Positions 37,929-46,569 of a stretch of DNA of 54,764 bases are shown one piece after another. Made by a program: the position numbers and the translations under genes. A model generated the notes under the pieces. It made no database searches. It was not told the DNA's origin and worked only from the letters and a program-made list of their open reading frames with translations. Each line of letters opens with the position of its first letter. Position 1 is the first letter of the stretch. The DNA is taken from the NCBI RefSeq assembly GCF_000725485.1, contig NZ_JOAG01000058.1, positions 1-54,764 on the forward strand, in the 5' to 3' direction. The stretch is from Nonomuraea candida. GTDB taxonomy: Bacteria; Actinomycetota; Actinomycetes; Streptosporangiales; Streptosporangiaceae.

Positions 37929-38079
37929 CGGCACCCTCACCGCAACCGACCACGCGATGTCGGCCCCCCACCCTGACCGAACCGCCCTTCCCCAGGGCCT
38001 GCTCCCCCATCCAGGGCTGCCCGTCAACGAGCCGGTCTCTCCGCCCGAACCTCCTCTCGAAGAGGCCGGACTCCACCGA

Positions 38080-38961
38080 TCACGCCCTCGGGTGCGCCTG
38101 CCGATACGCCGCCCGCAACCGCTCAATCGAGACATGCGTATAAATCTGCGTCGTGTTCAACGACGCATGTCCCAGCAGTTCCTGCACGCTGCGTAGATCC
38201 GCACCGCCCTCAAGGAGGTGAGTCGCCGCACTGTGCCGCAACCCGTGCGGGCCCATGTCCGGCGCGCCTTCCACCTGGGCCAGCCGGGCGTGCACCACCC
38301 GCCGCACGGTCCCCGCATCGATGCGTCCACCCCGCACCCCCAGGAAGAGGGCCGGCCCCGACCTCTCCCGCATCCACAGCGGCCGGCCGTGGATACACCA
38401 CCGGTCGAGCGCTCGCAGCGCGGGCATCCCGAACGGCACCGACCGCTCTTTACGTCCCTTGCCCAGCACTCTGATGACGTTCCGCTCACGGTCCACGTCA
38501 TCGACGTCGAGCGCGCAGAGTTCGCTCACCCGTACGCCGGTGGCGTACAACAACTCGAGAAGAGCCTGGTCCCGCATCTCCTTGGGCTCCCCGATCGGCG
38601 GCTCCTCCAGGACGGCCTGCGCCTGCCGCTGGTCGAGCACGGCGGGCAGCGGCCGGGGCGCCTTGGCGCTTCCCAGCAGCAGCCCGGGATCGTTCGGCAG
38701 CCACCCCCGCCGGTGACAGTAAGCGGTGAAGGTACGCGCGCAGGCGGTCCTGCGCGCCAGGGTGGCCCGCGCCTTGCCCGCCGCGTGCTGTCCGGCCAGC
38801 CATTCCCGCAACGCCCCGATGTCGAGCCCCTCGATCAGCCCGCCCAGGTGATCGAGCAGCGAGTTCACATCGGTCAGGTACGCCCGCACCGTATGGGGGG
38901 ACAGATCACGTTCAAGCCGCAGATACCGCCCGAACTCGGCCACGACTTCATCCCTGTCCAC
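38080..38961 (-). CDS. xerC: Tyrosine recombinase XerC
   Basis: The 293-residue recombinase has an N-terminal SAM-like domain (LERDLSPHTVRAYLTDVNSL). The catalytic set is complete: Arg in YATGVRVSELC, Lys in GKGRKERSVP, HGLRHSAATHLL, the GHASLNTTQIYTHV His, and the Tyr nucleophile in the latter motif. Its position beside M23/rpsB on one side and dprA/comM on the other is the conserved chromosomal place of actinobacterial XerC/WhiG-region recombinases. It is therefore a dimer-resolution enzyme rather than a phage integrase. It converges on the M23 gene over 151 bp. Confidence 0.93.
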   Translation of the reverse strand: MDRDEVVAEFGRYLRLERDLSPHTVRAYLTDVNSLLDHLGGLIEGLDIGALREWLAGQHAAGKARATLARRTACARTFTAYCHRRGWLPNDPGLLLGSAKAPRPLPAVLDQRQAQAVLEEPPIGEPKEMRDQALLELLYATGVRVSELCALDVDDVDRERNVIRVLGKGRKERSVPFGMPALRALDRWCIHGRPLWMRERSGPALFLGVRGGRIDAGTVRRVVHARLAQVEGAPDMGPHGLRHSAATHLLEGGADLRSVQELLGHASLNTTQIYTHVSIERLRAAYRQAHPRA

Positions 38962-39287
38962 GCCCGAACCCCCCTCGTGTCCGCACCACCCTCAAGGCAC
39001 GGCATCAACGCCCTTGACGATGCGCCGCTACCCAAACACCACCAACACCACAACATCGCCATTTCCCTAGACCCACAGGACCATCACCTTGACCAACACA
39101 CCACCCCTCACCCAGCCACCCACCGAAGTCCAGGCCACACCCATCGCCCAGCGATATCAACCACACCAGCCCGACGACCGGCAGGTTCGGATGATCACAT
39201 CCGCAATCTCACACACGGGCACACGAGGGCGCCCACCCGGCAGTCACCCGGGAGGTCAGCGTGCCTCAAAACCGGACAGGGAATCCG
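38962..39287. other. 326-bp spacer between xerC and the alpha/beta hydrolase gene
   Basis: Relatively A/C-rich DNA (CACCACCAACACCACAACAT and similar) with no recognisable gene, terminator hairpin or repeat array. It should contain the xerC promoter. Confidence 0.4.
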
Positions 39288-40586
39288 TCACCCGGAACCT
39301 CCGCCATCAGCCGACTGGCCCAGACCGCTCCCCGCGCTCATCAACCACGCCGCGATGTCATCGACCACGGCCGGATCGACGTGTTGCGCCGAACCGTATC
39401 CCGCCGGAGTGGACGGCCCTTCCCCGGGAAAGAAGAGGTGGTCGTCAGCGTCGTACACCTTGATCGTGACCTCTGACCGGCCTGCGAGACCCGCCCGCCA
39501 ACGCGGGAGATCGTCGGCGACGGTCACCTGGTAGTCCCGCCCGCCCTGGAGGATGAGCATCGGCCGGCCCAGCGCCGCCGCGGTCGCCACCGGGTCGTAG
39601 TCACGCAGATCCAGCCAGTACGAAGCCGGGAAGCCGAAGGGCAGAGCGTCTGCCGGCGTCGAAGGCGAAAGATCAGGGCTGTCGACCGTCGCGGCCTGCC
39701 GTGCGAACCCTTCGACCACGTCCTCGGAGAGGTACGGGGGGTCCAGCGACGCGAGATAGCGGCCCACGCGTACGGCGGAATGATGCATCGGCTGCGTGTC
39801 GCCGGCCAGGATCACCAGACCGGCCACCGCGTCTTCGGCAGCGGCCACCCGTGGGGCGACCTTCCCTCCCATGCTGTGCCCCAAGACGAAGACCCGCTCC
39901 GGGTCCACTCCCGGCTGCCGCCTCAGGAGGCGTACGGCGGCGACCGCGTGCGGCACGTACTCGCTCGTCATGGTGAAGCCGGGCTCGTCCATCATGTGGC
40001 CGTGCGCATGGGTCACCTTGTCGAACCTCAGTACCGTCACGCCGCGGCTCGCCAGTCCCCATGCCAGGTCCTTGAGCGGCTTGTTCGGACCGCTGGTCCC
40101 GTCCCGATCGAACGGGCCTCCCCCGCTGAGCAGGACGACACCAGGACCGGGCTGACCAGCGTGCGGCAGAGTCAGCGTGCCGGGCACGGCGTCGGCGCCG
40201 TCGCCCACCGTGACGTCTTCCTCCGCGAAGCTGCCGGGCTCGGCGTAGGGCGGTGGCGCCCATGAGGCGGTGACCGCGGGCACGAGCTGCAGCCCGTGCA
40301 GTTCGCCACCGGCGTCGACGGCGGCGACGAGTGTGAACTCTCCCTGCTCGCACACCACCGGAACGCTCACGCGCACCAGCCCCTCGCCGGCCGGCTCACT
40401 CACCGGCTGCCCCACAACGGACACCGGACCGCGCTTGCCGATCTCGGCCTCCCAAGCGGCCTGCACCATCTGCGCGGACACCATCGCCCGTAACCGCGGC
40501 GCGAACAACCGCCCAATCTGAGCGAAGCGCCCCTCACCCGCCATCTCCACGACCGACACGGCCGTCATCACCGGATCGCTTGCCAT
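39288..40586 (-). CDS. Alpha/beta hydrolase with N-terminal DUF3887-like domain
   Basis: The protein is 432 residues. Residues 1-100 resemble DUF3887 (AEGEGRFAQI-type helix, then VSVPVVCEQGEFTLVAAVDA). The hydrolase domain has the oxyanion region PGVVLLSGGGPFDRDGT, the nucleophile elbow VFVLGHSMGGKVAP, the acid in LILQGGRDYQVTV and a catalytic His in YDADDHLFFPGEG. It probably hydrolyses esters; the substrate is unknown. ATG 40586 is preferred: GGAGG lies seven bases upstream, although the preceding GTG (40589) is in frame. It is divergent from a winged-helix regulator, with an operator-like repeat between them. Confidence 0.87.
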   Translation of the reverse strand: MASDPVMTAVSVVEMAGEGRFAQIGRLFAPRLRAMVSAQMVQAAWEAEIGKRGPVSVVGQPVSEPAGEGLVRVSVPVVCEQGEFTLVAAVDAGGELHGLQLVPAVTASWAPPPYAEPGSFAEEDVTVGDGADAVPGTLTLPHAGQPGPGVVLLSGGGPFDRDGTSGPNKPLKDLAWGLASRGVTVLRFDKVTHAHGHMMDEPGFTMTSEYVPHAVAAVRLLRRQPGVDPERVFVLGHSMGGKVAPRVAAAEDAVAGLVILAGDTQPMHHSAVRVGRYLASLDPPYLSEDVVEGFARQAATVDSPDLSPSTPADALPFGFPASYWLDLRDYDPVATAAALGRPMLILQGGRDYQVTVADDLPRWRAGLAGRSEVTIKVYDADDHLFFPGEGPSTPAGYGSAQHVDPAVVDDIAAWLMSAGSGLGQSADGGGSG

Positions 40587-40604
40587 CACAGCACCTCCAC
40601 GAGC

Positions 40605-40628
40605 ACCTATCTCATTCTTGAGAAAGGT
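40605..40628. promoter_or_regulatory. Inverted repeat between hydrolase and regulator genes
   Basis: ACCTATCTCA (40605-40614) and TGAGAAAGGT (40619-40628) are inverted with 9 of 10 matching positions around TTCT. A related half site, ATGAGACTAT, follows at about 40637. It lies 18 bp from the hydrolase start and 23 bp from the regulator start, as expected for an autoregulatory operator. Confidence 0.65.
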
Positions 40629-40651
40629 AACACATATGAGACTATAAGCCC

Positions 40652-41551
40652 GTGGACACTTTGGAGCTGCTGGCCCATCCCGTCCGGTTGCGGGTCGTAC
40701 ACGCGATGCGTGGCGGACGCCTGCTCACGACCTCCCAGCTGGCTGCGCGAATCCCCGACGTCTCCAAGGCCACGCTCTACCGGCACATCGACCTGCTGGC
40801 GAGCGAGGGAGTGCTGGAGGTGGCCGACGAGCGGCGGGTACGAGGGGCGGTGGAGCGCCGCTACCGGCTACGCCAAGACCTCGCGGTGATCGACGCGGCC
40901 ATGCTCGAATCACTGTCACGCGACGACCATCGGCGCGGCTTCGCCACCGCGATGGCCATCCTGCTCGCGGAATTCAACGCCTACCTCGACCGAGACGACG
41001 CCGACCCGGTCGCCGACCTCGTCGGTTACCGGCAGCACGCGCTCTGGCTCAGCCCGGACGAACTCCACGAGCTGATCACCGAGCTGCGCGCGGCCATCGC
41101 ACCCCGGCTGACCAATTCGTTCGCACCAGGCCGCACGCAATACCTGCTCAGCCCCATCCTGTTCCCCACCGAAACACCACCCCCATCTCCCACCACTGAC
41201 CACGACCCAGAACAAGACCAAGAACGCGACATCGGCCGCGCCACCAGCACCAGCGGCGGCCTCGGCAACGCCATTGGGCCCGCCGACAGCAGCAGCACCG
41301 AAAGCAACAGCCGCATCAGCGAGCACAGCGACGCCGATGCCGGTAACCCCAACTGCAGCGGCAGCGGTGCCGCTGCCGGCCCAGCCGAACCCAGCAGCGG
41401 CACCAGCGCCAACAGCGTTAGCGACACTCACAGCGGTAGCGACACCCACGGCAGTAGCGGCATCAGCAACGGCAACAGCGCCGATGCCGACAGCGGCAGC
41501 GGCACCGACAGCGGTTACAGCTCCGACGATGACGGCGACGCACGGCGATAA
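40652..41551 (+). CDS. Winged-helix transcriptional regulator with Ser/Asp-rich tail
   Basis: Residues 1-180 are a conserved regulator: MDTLELLAHPVRLRVVHAMR, helix-turn-helix TTSQLAARIPDVSKATLYRH and the effector part HRRGFATAMAILLAEFNAYL and YRQHALWLSPDELHELITEL, ending YLLSPILFPTETPP. The remaining 120 residues are almost entirely Ser, Asp, Gly, Asn and Thr, encoded by AGC-rich simple sequence, and are not part of the family. The GTG start is at 40652. It presumably controls the divergent hydrolase. The tail may be a recent repeat expansion replacing the original stop. Confidence 0.83.
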   Translation: MDTLELLAHPVRLRVVHAMRGGRLLTTSQLAARIPDVSKATLYRHIDLLASEGVLEVADERRVRGAVERRYRLRQDLAVIDAAMLESLSRDDHRRGFATAMAILLAEFNAYLDRDDADPVADLVGYRQHALWLSPDELHELITELRAAIAPRLTNSFAPGRTQYLLSPILFPTETPPPSPTTDHDPEQDQERDIGRATSTSGGLGNAIGPADSSSTESNSRISEHSDADAGNPNCSGSGAAAGPAEPSSGTSANSVSDTHSGSDTHGSSGISNGNSADADSGSGTDSGYSSDDDGDARR

Positions 41552-41865
41552 ACAGCGACCACGACGGCAGCGACGGCGCCTGGCGAGACCCCGAGTTGCC
41601 GAGACGACCAGAGGTGGCAGCACGTCCAGAACCTGTGAGAGCGCCCGATCCGCCGACTTCCCCGAAGGCGGGCCCGGCATCCAGAGGTGGGGGCGTTTCG
41701 GGAGCGTTCAGGTGTCTGGAGCGGGCGGGTGTTCAGGGCGAGCCGACGTCCGAGGCGAACCAACGTCCGAGGCGAGCCGACGTCCGAGGCGAACCAACGT
41801 CCGAGGCCAGCCGACGCCCAAGGCCAGCCAGCGTCCGGGAGTGACGGGGACTACGGGTGCGGGGG
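41552..41865. other. Spacer between regulator and dprA
   Basis: Contains no gene that I can support. The right part is the 17-bp tandem array listed separately; the left part has no visible terminator. Confidence 0.4.
41739..41840. repeat. 17-bp tandem repeat, six units
   Basis: Six consecutive 17-bp units with alternating forms CGAGCCGACGTCCGAGG and CGAACCAACGTCCGAGG, the last two more diverged. The length is not a multiple of 3 and the array lies between the converging regulator and dprA genes. The alternation of the first four copies indicates duplication of a 34-bp dimer. Confidence 0.9.
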
Positions 41866-43902
41866 CTACGGGGGTGGCGGGGCGTCGGTCGGGTCGGGTT
41901 CGGGGGTGGGTGGGGGGTCGAGGGCGACGGATTCGGAAGCCTTGCGGTACGCACTCGGCTGCCTGCGGAGACGCCAGCCGTCCGGGGTTCGTTCTATGTA
42001 ACCCGCGGCGGCGAGGCCGCCCAGGGCGCTCAGCGTCTTGTCCAGGGCCACCCCGGCGGCCACCGCGATTGAGGCCGGCCCCGCGCCGCCTCGGGAAGGG
42101 ACGGCGTCCAGGACTCTCTTGGTCGGCTCGTTGAGTTTGTCCCTGGCGACCACGGGAGCCCTGAGCTGTGGGGCCAGGTCGTCGCCGATCACGCCCACGA
42201 GATCGATCATGTCCTCTGGTGTGGTGATGCACACCGCCTTGCGCTCCCGGAGCAGCTTGTGGCAGCCGGCCGACATCGCCGAGGTGACCGGGCCCGGGAC
42301 GGCTCCCAGGTGTCTGTTGAGTGCGAGGGCGTGCGTGGCCGTGTTGAGCGCGCCGCTGCGGAGCGCGGCCTCCACCACCACGGTGCCTCTCGACAGGGCG
42401 GCTATCAGCCGGTTCCGGATGAGGAAGCGGGCTCGCGTCGGATGGACGCCGGGCGGGCATTCACTGACCACCACGCCCTTCTCCCTGATCGCGGTGAACA
42501 AGGGTTCGTGAGCGGTCGGGTAGCAGACGTCGACGCCACAGGCCAGTACGACGACCGTCGGCGCACCGGCGGCCAGCGCGCCCCTGTGGGCCGCGCCGTC
42601 CACGCCGAACGCTCCCCCGGACACGACGGTCCAGCCCGATTCGCTCAGACCGACGCCGAACTCGGCCGCGAGGTGCGCCCCGTAGGCGGTGGCCGCTCTC
42701 GCACCGACCACCGCCACTGATTGCAGGCAGGAGAAGCGCAGGTCCGCATTGCCGTGCGCCCAAAGCCCCAGAGGGCGGCTGCGGCCCAGCTGGTCCAGCT
42801 GGGTGGGCCATTCCGGGTCACCGGGGATGATCAGCCTGGCTCCGGACCTTAGTCCGGCTTCGACGTCGGCCACGGGGTCGGCGGCTGCGAGGCGGGCGTA
42901 CCAGGCGTTGAGACGGGATGTGAGGTCCTGCGGTCGTTCTTGCTCGGCTTCCCGGGCCACGAATTCTGGCGGCAGGGCACGCGTTCGGATGGCCTCCACT
43001 GCTCGTGGCGCCCCGTACTCCGCTACGAGGCGGCCCATGACGGTGTCCCCTACGTCGGCGGCCCTCATGAGTGCCGCCCTGGCTTCGACTTCAACAGGAA
43101 TCCGAGCCGCACGCCGCATCCCTTGCGCCCCGCTTTCATGCTCTACCTGCGGGTGGTCTGAGAATGGCGCCTGGTTCGGGGGTTGGGCGTGGCCCTGGGA
43201 TTTCACGTGACGCCGGGACTCGACGCGGCCCCGGGATTCCACGTGGTTCGGGAATTCCCCTTCCGTCCGGGGTTTCCCTTGCCCCTCGGGTTCCACATGG
43301 CCGCGGGATTCGGGGTGGCTTGGGAAGTGGGCGTCGGAGTTGACGGTGGATTGGGCTGCGGCCAGAGGTTGAGACAGGGGCTGATCCTGAACGTGGGGTT
43401 GCGGCGTTTGAGCGTGGGATGGCGAGCTGCCGGCGTGAAGTGACGAGCTCTGACCGTGGGCGTGGCCTGGCGGAGCCTGGGCACCGCAGGGCGCCTGGGC
43501 GTAATCCGGCAGAGTATGCGCCATGGGCGGCGATTGCGCCTGTAGCGAGTACGGATATGGGGGCGGGGGCAAGGACTGCGGCCGGTGTCCAGCCACGCCG
43601 GCCAGTTCGGTTGCGATTGCGGGTGCTGGGCCGGCGGCATTCGCAACCTCGGATACGGCTCCCGTAAGGACGGGAGGTGTGTTCGTCCTGGGAACTGCGC
43701 ACTCCGTGTTTTCCGGAGTTGCGGGAGGTAGCGCGTGTTCCGGAGTTATGGGAGGCATGCGGGTCAAGAGATCCTCCGATGATGCGGGGTGGGATTGTCG
43801 AGGTCTTCGGCGGAGTGGAGTTGCGGAAGTCCTCGGGCGGGATGCGATCGTCGGCGGCCTTCGCGGGATGCGAGGCCCCGTCTGATCGGAACCGGTGGTC
43901 AC
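41866..43902 (-). CDS. dprA: DNA-processing protein DprA with long low-complexity N-terminus
   Basis: The conserved DprA part begins near 43119 (RIPVEVEARAALMRAADVGD) and has the Rossmann-like core SVAVVGARAATAYGAHLAAE, SGGAFGVDGAAHRGAL, VLACGVDVCYPTAHEPLF and FLIRNRLIAALSRGTVVVEA, plus a C-terminal winged helix. It loads RecA on single-stranded DNA. The frame stays open another 261 codons to a GTG at 43902, 41 bp after comM. That stretch is Pro/His/Gln/Ser-rich and contains an 18-bp repeat array in frame. The true start is uncertain: 43119 gives a normal-sized 417-residue DprA, 43902 a 678-residue protein. The short comM spacing and frame-keeping repeats favour the long form. Confidence 0.85.
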   Translation of the reverse strand: MTTGSDQTGPRIPRRPPTIASRPRTSATPLRRRPRQSHPASSEDLLTRMPPITPEHALPPATPENTECAVPRTNTPPVLTGAVSEVANAAGPAPAIATELAGVAGHRPQSLPPPPYPYSLQAQSPPMAHTLPDYAQAPCGAQAPPGHAHGQSSSLHAGSSPSHAQTPQPHVQDQPLSQPLAAAQSTVNSDAHFPSHPESRGHVEPEGQGKPRTEGEFPNHVESRGRVESRRHVKSQGHAQPPNQAPFSDHPQVEHESGAQGMRRAARIPVEVEARAALMRAADVGDTVMGRLVAEYGAPRAVEAIRTRALPPEFVAREAEQERPQDLTSRLNAWYARLAAADPVADVEAGLRSGARLIIPGDPEWPTQLDQLGRSRPLGLWAHGNADLRFSCLQSVAVVGARAATAYGAHLAAEFGVGLSESGWTVVSGGAFGVDGAAHRGALAAGAPTVVVLACGVDVCYPTAHEPLFTAIREKGVVVSECPPGVHPTRARFLIRNRLIAALSRGTVVVEAALRSGALNTATHALALNRHLGAVPGPVTSAMSAGCHKLLRERKAVCITTPEDMIDLVGVIGDDLAPQLRAPVVARDKLNEPTKRVLDAVPSRGGAGPASIAVAAGVALDKTLSALGGLAAAGYIERTPDGWRLRRQPSAYRKASESVALDPPPTPEPDPTDAPPPP
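43189..43332. repeat. 18-bp tandem array, eight units, in the dprA extension
   Basis: Eight contiguous 18-bp units (consensus GTGGCCCCGGGATTCCAC) span 43189-43332. In the dprA frame they encode hexapeptides such as RVESRG, RVESRR and HVKSQG. The clean multiple-of-3 length fits translation. Confidence 0.85.
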
Positions 43903-43943
43903 GCGGCTGCTCAGGGTTGTCAGGTGGCACGGTCAGAGCTGGT

Positions 43944-45479
43944 TCAGGTCACGCCTAGCCAGAAGCTGAGGGCGGCGTTGGTGTCGTCTGGTCCGGGGGT
44001 GTCCCTGTCGGCGAGGTCGGCAAGGGTCCAGGCGACCCGGACGGCGCGGTCGAGGCCACGGGCCGTGAGGGTGCCCGAGTCGAGGCAGGCCGTCATGGGG
44101 CGCATGGCCTCGGCGGACGGGCGATAGTCGGAGTGGAGGACGGAGGAGGGGATTTCGGCGTTGGAGCGCCACTGGGTGCCGGCCAGGCGCTTGGCGGCGC
44201 GTTCGCGGGCCAGCAGGACGCGTTCGGCCACCGTCTTGCTGGTCTCCACGAACTGGCGGTCGGCCAGGAGCTCGCGTCTGGACGAGCGGACGACCGTGAC
44301 CTTCATGTCGATGCGGTCGAGGAGCGGGCCCGACAACCTGCCCAGGTAGCGACGTCTCACCGTGGGAGAGCATTTGCAGGTGTCTCCCTGGTCCTCCGCC
44401 TGGGCGCAAGGACAGGGGTTAGCGGCCAGCACGAGCATGAATCTGGCGGGGAACGTGACCGAACCCGCGGCCCTGGACACCGTCACCCGGCCGGACTCCA
44501 GCGGCTGTCTCAGCGCGTCGAGGACGTGGCGTTGGAACTCCGGAGCCTCGTCAAGGAACAAGACCCCTCTGTGAGCCAGGGAAACGGCTCCGGGGCGGAC
44601 GATCGTACTGCCGCCGCCGATGATCGCGGCGGAGGTCGCGGTGTGGTGCGGGCTGACGAACGGTGGCCGGTTCACCATGGGAGCGCTGGGCGGCAGGACG
44701 CCCGCGACCGAGTGGATGGCGGTGACCTCCAGGGCGTGGTCGAGCTCCAGATCCGGCAGGAGGGTGGGGAGACGTTCGGCCAGCATGGTCTTGCCGGTGC
44801 CGGGCGGCCCGAGCATCCAGAGGTTGTGACCCCCGGCGGCGCACACTTCAAGGGCGCGGCGGGCGACCGGCTGGCCCACGACGTCGGCCAGATCGAGGTC
44901 GTGGGCGTCGGTCGGCTTGGGCGGCTCGGCGCACTCCTCGGTCTCGACCGGCTTGGGCGGGTCGTCTCCCCTGCGCAGCCACTCCACGAGCTGCCGCAGG
45001 TCGGCGACCGGGACCACCTGCACATCGGGCACGAGGACGGCCTCCGCCGAGTTACCGGACGGCACCACGACGGTCACGTCGCCGTGCTTGGCCGCGCCCA
45101 GGACCGAGGGAAGCACGCCGCGCACGGGTCTTATGCGGCCGTCGAGGCCCAGCTCCCCCAGGAAGAACGGCTGCGCGATGCGCTCGGCCGGGATCACGCC
45201 CGCGGCGCCCAGGATGGCCACGGCTATGGCCAGGTCGAACTGCGATCCGCGCTTGGGCAGGCTCGCCGGGAAGAGGCTGACGATGATGCGGGCGTCCGGC
45301 CAGGGATAGCTGCTGTTGACGACCGCGGACCTGACCCTGTCGCGGGCCTCGCTGAGCGCCGTGTCGGGGAGGCCGATGAGATGGATGCCGGCCAGGCCGT
45401 TGCCCACGTCGGCCTCGACCTCGACCGTGCGGCCTGTGACTCCCACCAGGGCCACGCTTCGTGTGCGGGCCACGGCCAT
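43944..45479 (-). CDS. comM: YifB/ComM family Mg chelatase-like AAA ATPase
   Basis: The 511-residue protein has an N-terminal Lon-like domain (EVEADVGNGLAGIHLIGLPD), Walker A LGPPGTGKTMLAERLP, Walker B GVLFLDEAPEFQRH and the C-terminal Mg-chelatase domain with a Cys-rich insertion CPCAQAEDQGDTCKC. ComM is a branch-migration helicase in natural transformation. Its ATG directly follows the yraN stop with no spacer, and dprA follows, the usual yraN-comM-dprA order. Confidence 0.94.
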   Translation of the reverse strand: MAVARTRSVALVGVTGRTVEVEADVGNGLAGIHLIGLPDTALSEARDRVRSAVVNSSYPWPDARIIVSLFPASLPKRGSQFDLAIAVAILGAAGVIPAERIAQPFFLGELGLDGRIRPVRGVLPSVLGAAKHGDVTVVVPSGNSAEAVLVPDVQVVPVADLRQLVEWLRRGDDPPKPVETEECAEPPKPTDAHDLDLADVVGQPVARRALEVCAAGGHNLWMLGPPGTGKTMLAERLPTLLPDLELDHALEVTAIHSVAGVLPPSAPMVNRPPFVSPHHTATSAAIIGGGSTIVRPGAVSLAHRGVLFLDEAPEFQRHVLDALRQPLESGRVTVSRAAGSVTFPARFMLVLAANPCPCAQAEDQGDTCKCSPTVRRRYLGRLSGPLLDRIDMKVTVVRSSRRELLADRQFVETSKTVAERVLLARERAAKRLAGTQWRSNAEIPSSVLHSDYRPSAEAMRPMTACLDSGTLTARGLDRAVRVAWTLADLADRDTPGPDDTNAALSFWLGVT

Positions 45480-45839
45480 TCAGATCACCCCCCGCACATG
45501 CCGCATGGCGAAATCGCCGGCGAAGCGCTCCAGGGCGATCACGTCCACTCGTATGGAGGCGAACGTGCGGGTCTGGGTGGACAGCCACTTGGCCGCGAGC
45601 ATGCGCAGCCTGGCCAGCTTGGCGGGGCTCACAGACTCCAGCGCCGTGCCGTGGGATCTGCCCGATCGGGTCTTGACCTCGACCACGACCAGGGCGGGGC
45701 CGTCTCTCGCGATGATGTCGATCTCCCCGTGGCGGCAGCGCCAGTTGCGCTCGATCACCTCCATGCCCTCGGCCTCCAGGTAGGTCACGGCCATTTGTTC
45801 GCCGCGTTTGCCGAGCTCGAGCTTGCTCTCCGTGGCCAT
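45480..45839 (-). CDS. YraN family protein (UPF0102, nuclease-like fold)
   Basis: The protein is 119 residues. KLELGKRGEQMAVTYLEAEG and the conserved RCRHGEIDIIARDGPALVVV, then EVKTRSG, show the PD-(D/E)XK-like core of UPF0102. Function is unproven, but the gene is almost always linked to comM/dprA, suggesting DNA processing. Start is ATG 45839; its stop abuts the comM ATG. The longer open frame upstream is non-conserved spacer. Confidence 0.93.
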   Translation of the reverse strand: MATESKLELGKRGEQMAVTYLEAEGMEVIERNWRCRHGEIDIIARDGPALVVVEVKTRSGRSHGTALESVSPAKLARLRMLAAKWLSTQTRTFASIRVDVIALERFAGDFAMRHVRGVI

Positions 45840-46569
45840 GGGCCATCTCCGTCCTGTCGGGTCGCGCGTCCTGTCGGGTCGTGCGGGTCTGGTCGTGACC
45901 TTCTCGGATGCGGGGTGGCGGAGGAGGAGCCGAACGGGATTCTGGGGATTGTGGGTGGGGAGTTGGCGAGGGCTGTGGATAAGGAGGCCAGGGCGAGCTG
46001 GATGAGGAGACGGGGACGGAAGTAATGGAGGTGGTGAAGATCGTGTACTTGGTGCGCCTGTTGGACAGGGTGGACAGCGAGGCGGCGGAAACGGCCGCAC
46101 CGGACGCCGAACGGCGAAACACCCAAAAGCCGAAATGGCGATAGCGACCGCGCTTGACGGCAGAGTGACGGAGAAGGTCATCCCGAACAGCGAGACGGTA
46201 GAAAGCCGCCACTTGGGAGGGCGGGTGAAAGGGCTTCGCGGCTGGCGGGGAGGGAGGCGGGGCGAGGCGTGGGCCCGCCTTGCCGCCGAAAGCAGAAAGA
46301 CGAAAACGGTTGAGCAGAACGCGGCCACTCTTCAGCGACCGCTTCCGGCCGCCTCTTCAGCGACCTCGCCCGACCGCCTCTTCAGCGACCTCGCCCGGCG
46401 ACCTCTTCAGCGACCTCGCCCGACGGCTTCCGCACCCATGGGGCCTCGAATCATTCCGGTCAACGACCTCGGATCGTTCCGCCCTGCGGCGTCACACGGT
46501 CCTGCTCGCCGGGCCCGGGCCCCTCCCGCCCACGAACGTTCCCGAACCCGGAGCAGCCCGCCGCCGCCC
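45840..46569. other. 730-bp spacer between DUF2469 and yraN genes
   Basis: No gene is supported. It contains a 17-bp direct duplication GTCCTGTCGGGTCGCGC / GTCCTGTCGGGTCGTGC (45851-45884) and the 25-bp array at 46328-46427. The base composition is less G/C-extreme in the middle (46000-46320), where a promoter for yraN-comM-dprA would be expected. Confidence 0.5.
46328..46427. repeat. 25-bp tandem repeat, four units
   Basis: CTCTTCAGCGACC recurs at 46328, 46353, 46378 and 46403, each followed by a 12-bp partner such as TCGCCCGACCGC. The perfect 25-bp period is not a multiple of 3 and lies in non-coding DNA. Confidence 0.9.

Noticed and set aside
38080..38961. Tyrosine recombinase as a phage or genomic-island integrase
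   Set aside because: No att-like repeat, tRNA or phage gene nearby; the position next to dprA/M23/rpsB and the length match chromosomal XerC.
43136..43930. Alternative open frame (264 codons) overlapping the dprA N-terminal region
   Set aside because: Arg/Pro-rich, no homology pattern, and the 18-bp units give no better peptide than the dprA frame, which connects to a known domain.
46328..46427. Could the 25-bp repeats (and the 17-bp and 43-bp arrays) be CRISPR?
   Set aside because: Units are directly adjacent or separated by near-identical 12-bp partners, with no unique spacers and no cas genes.
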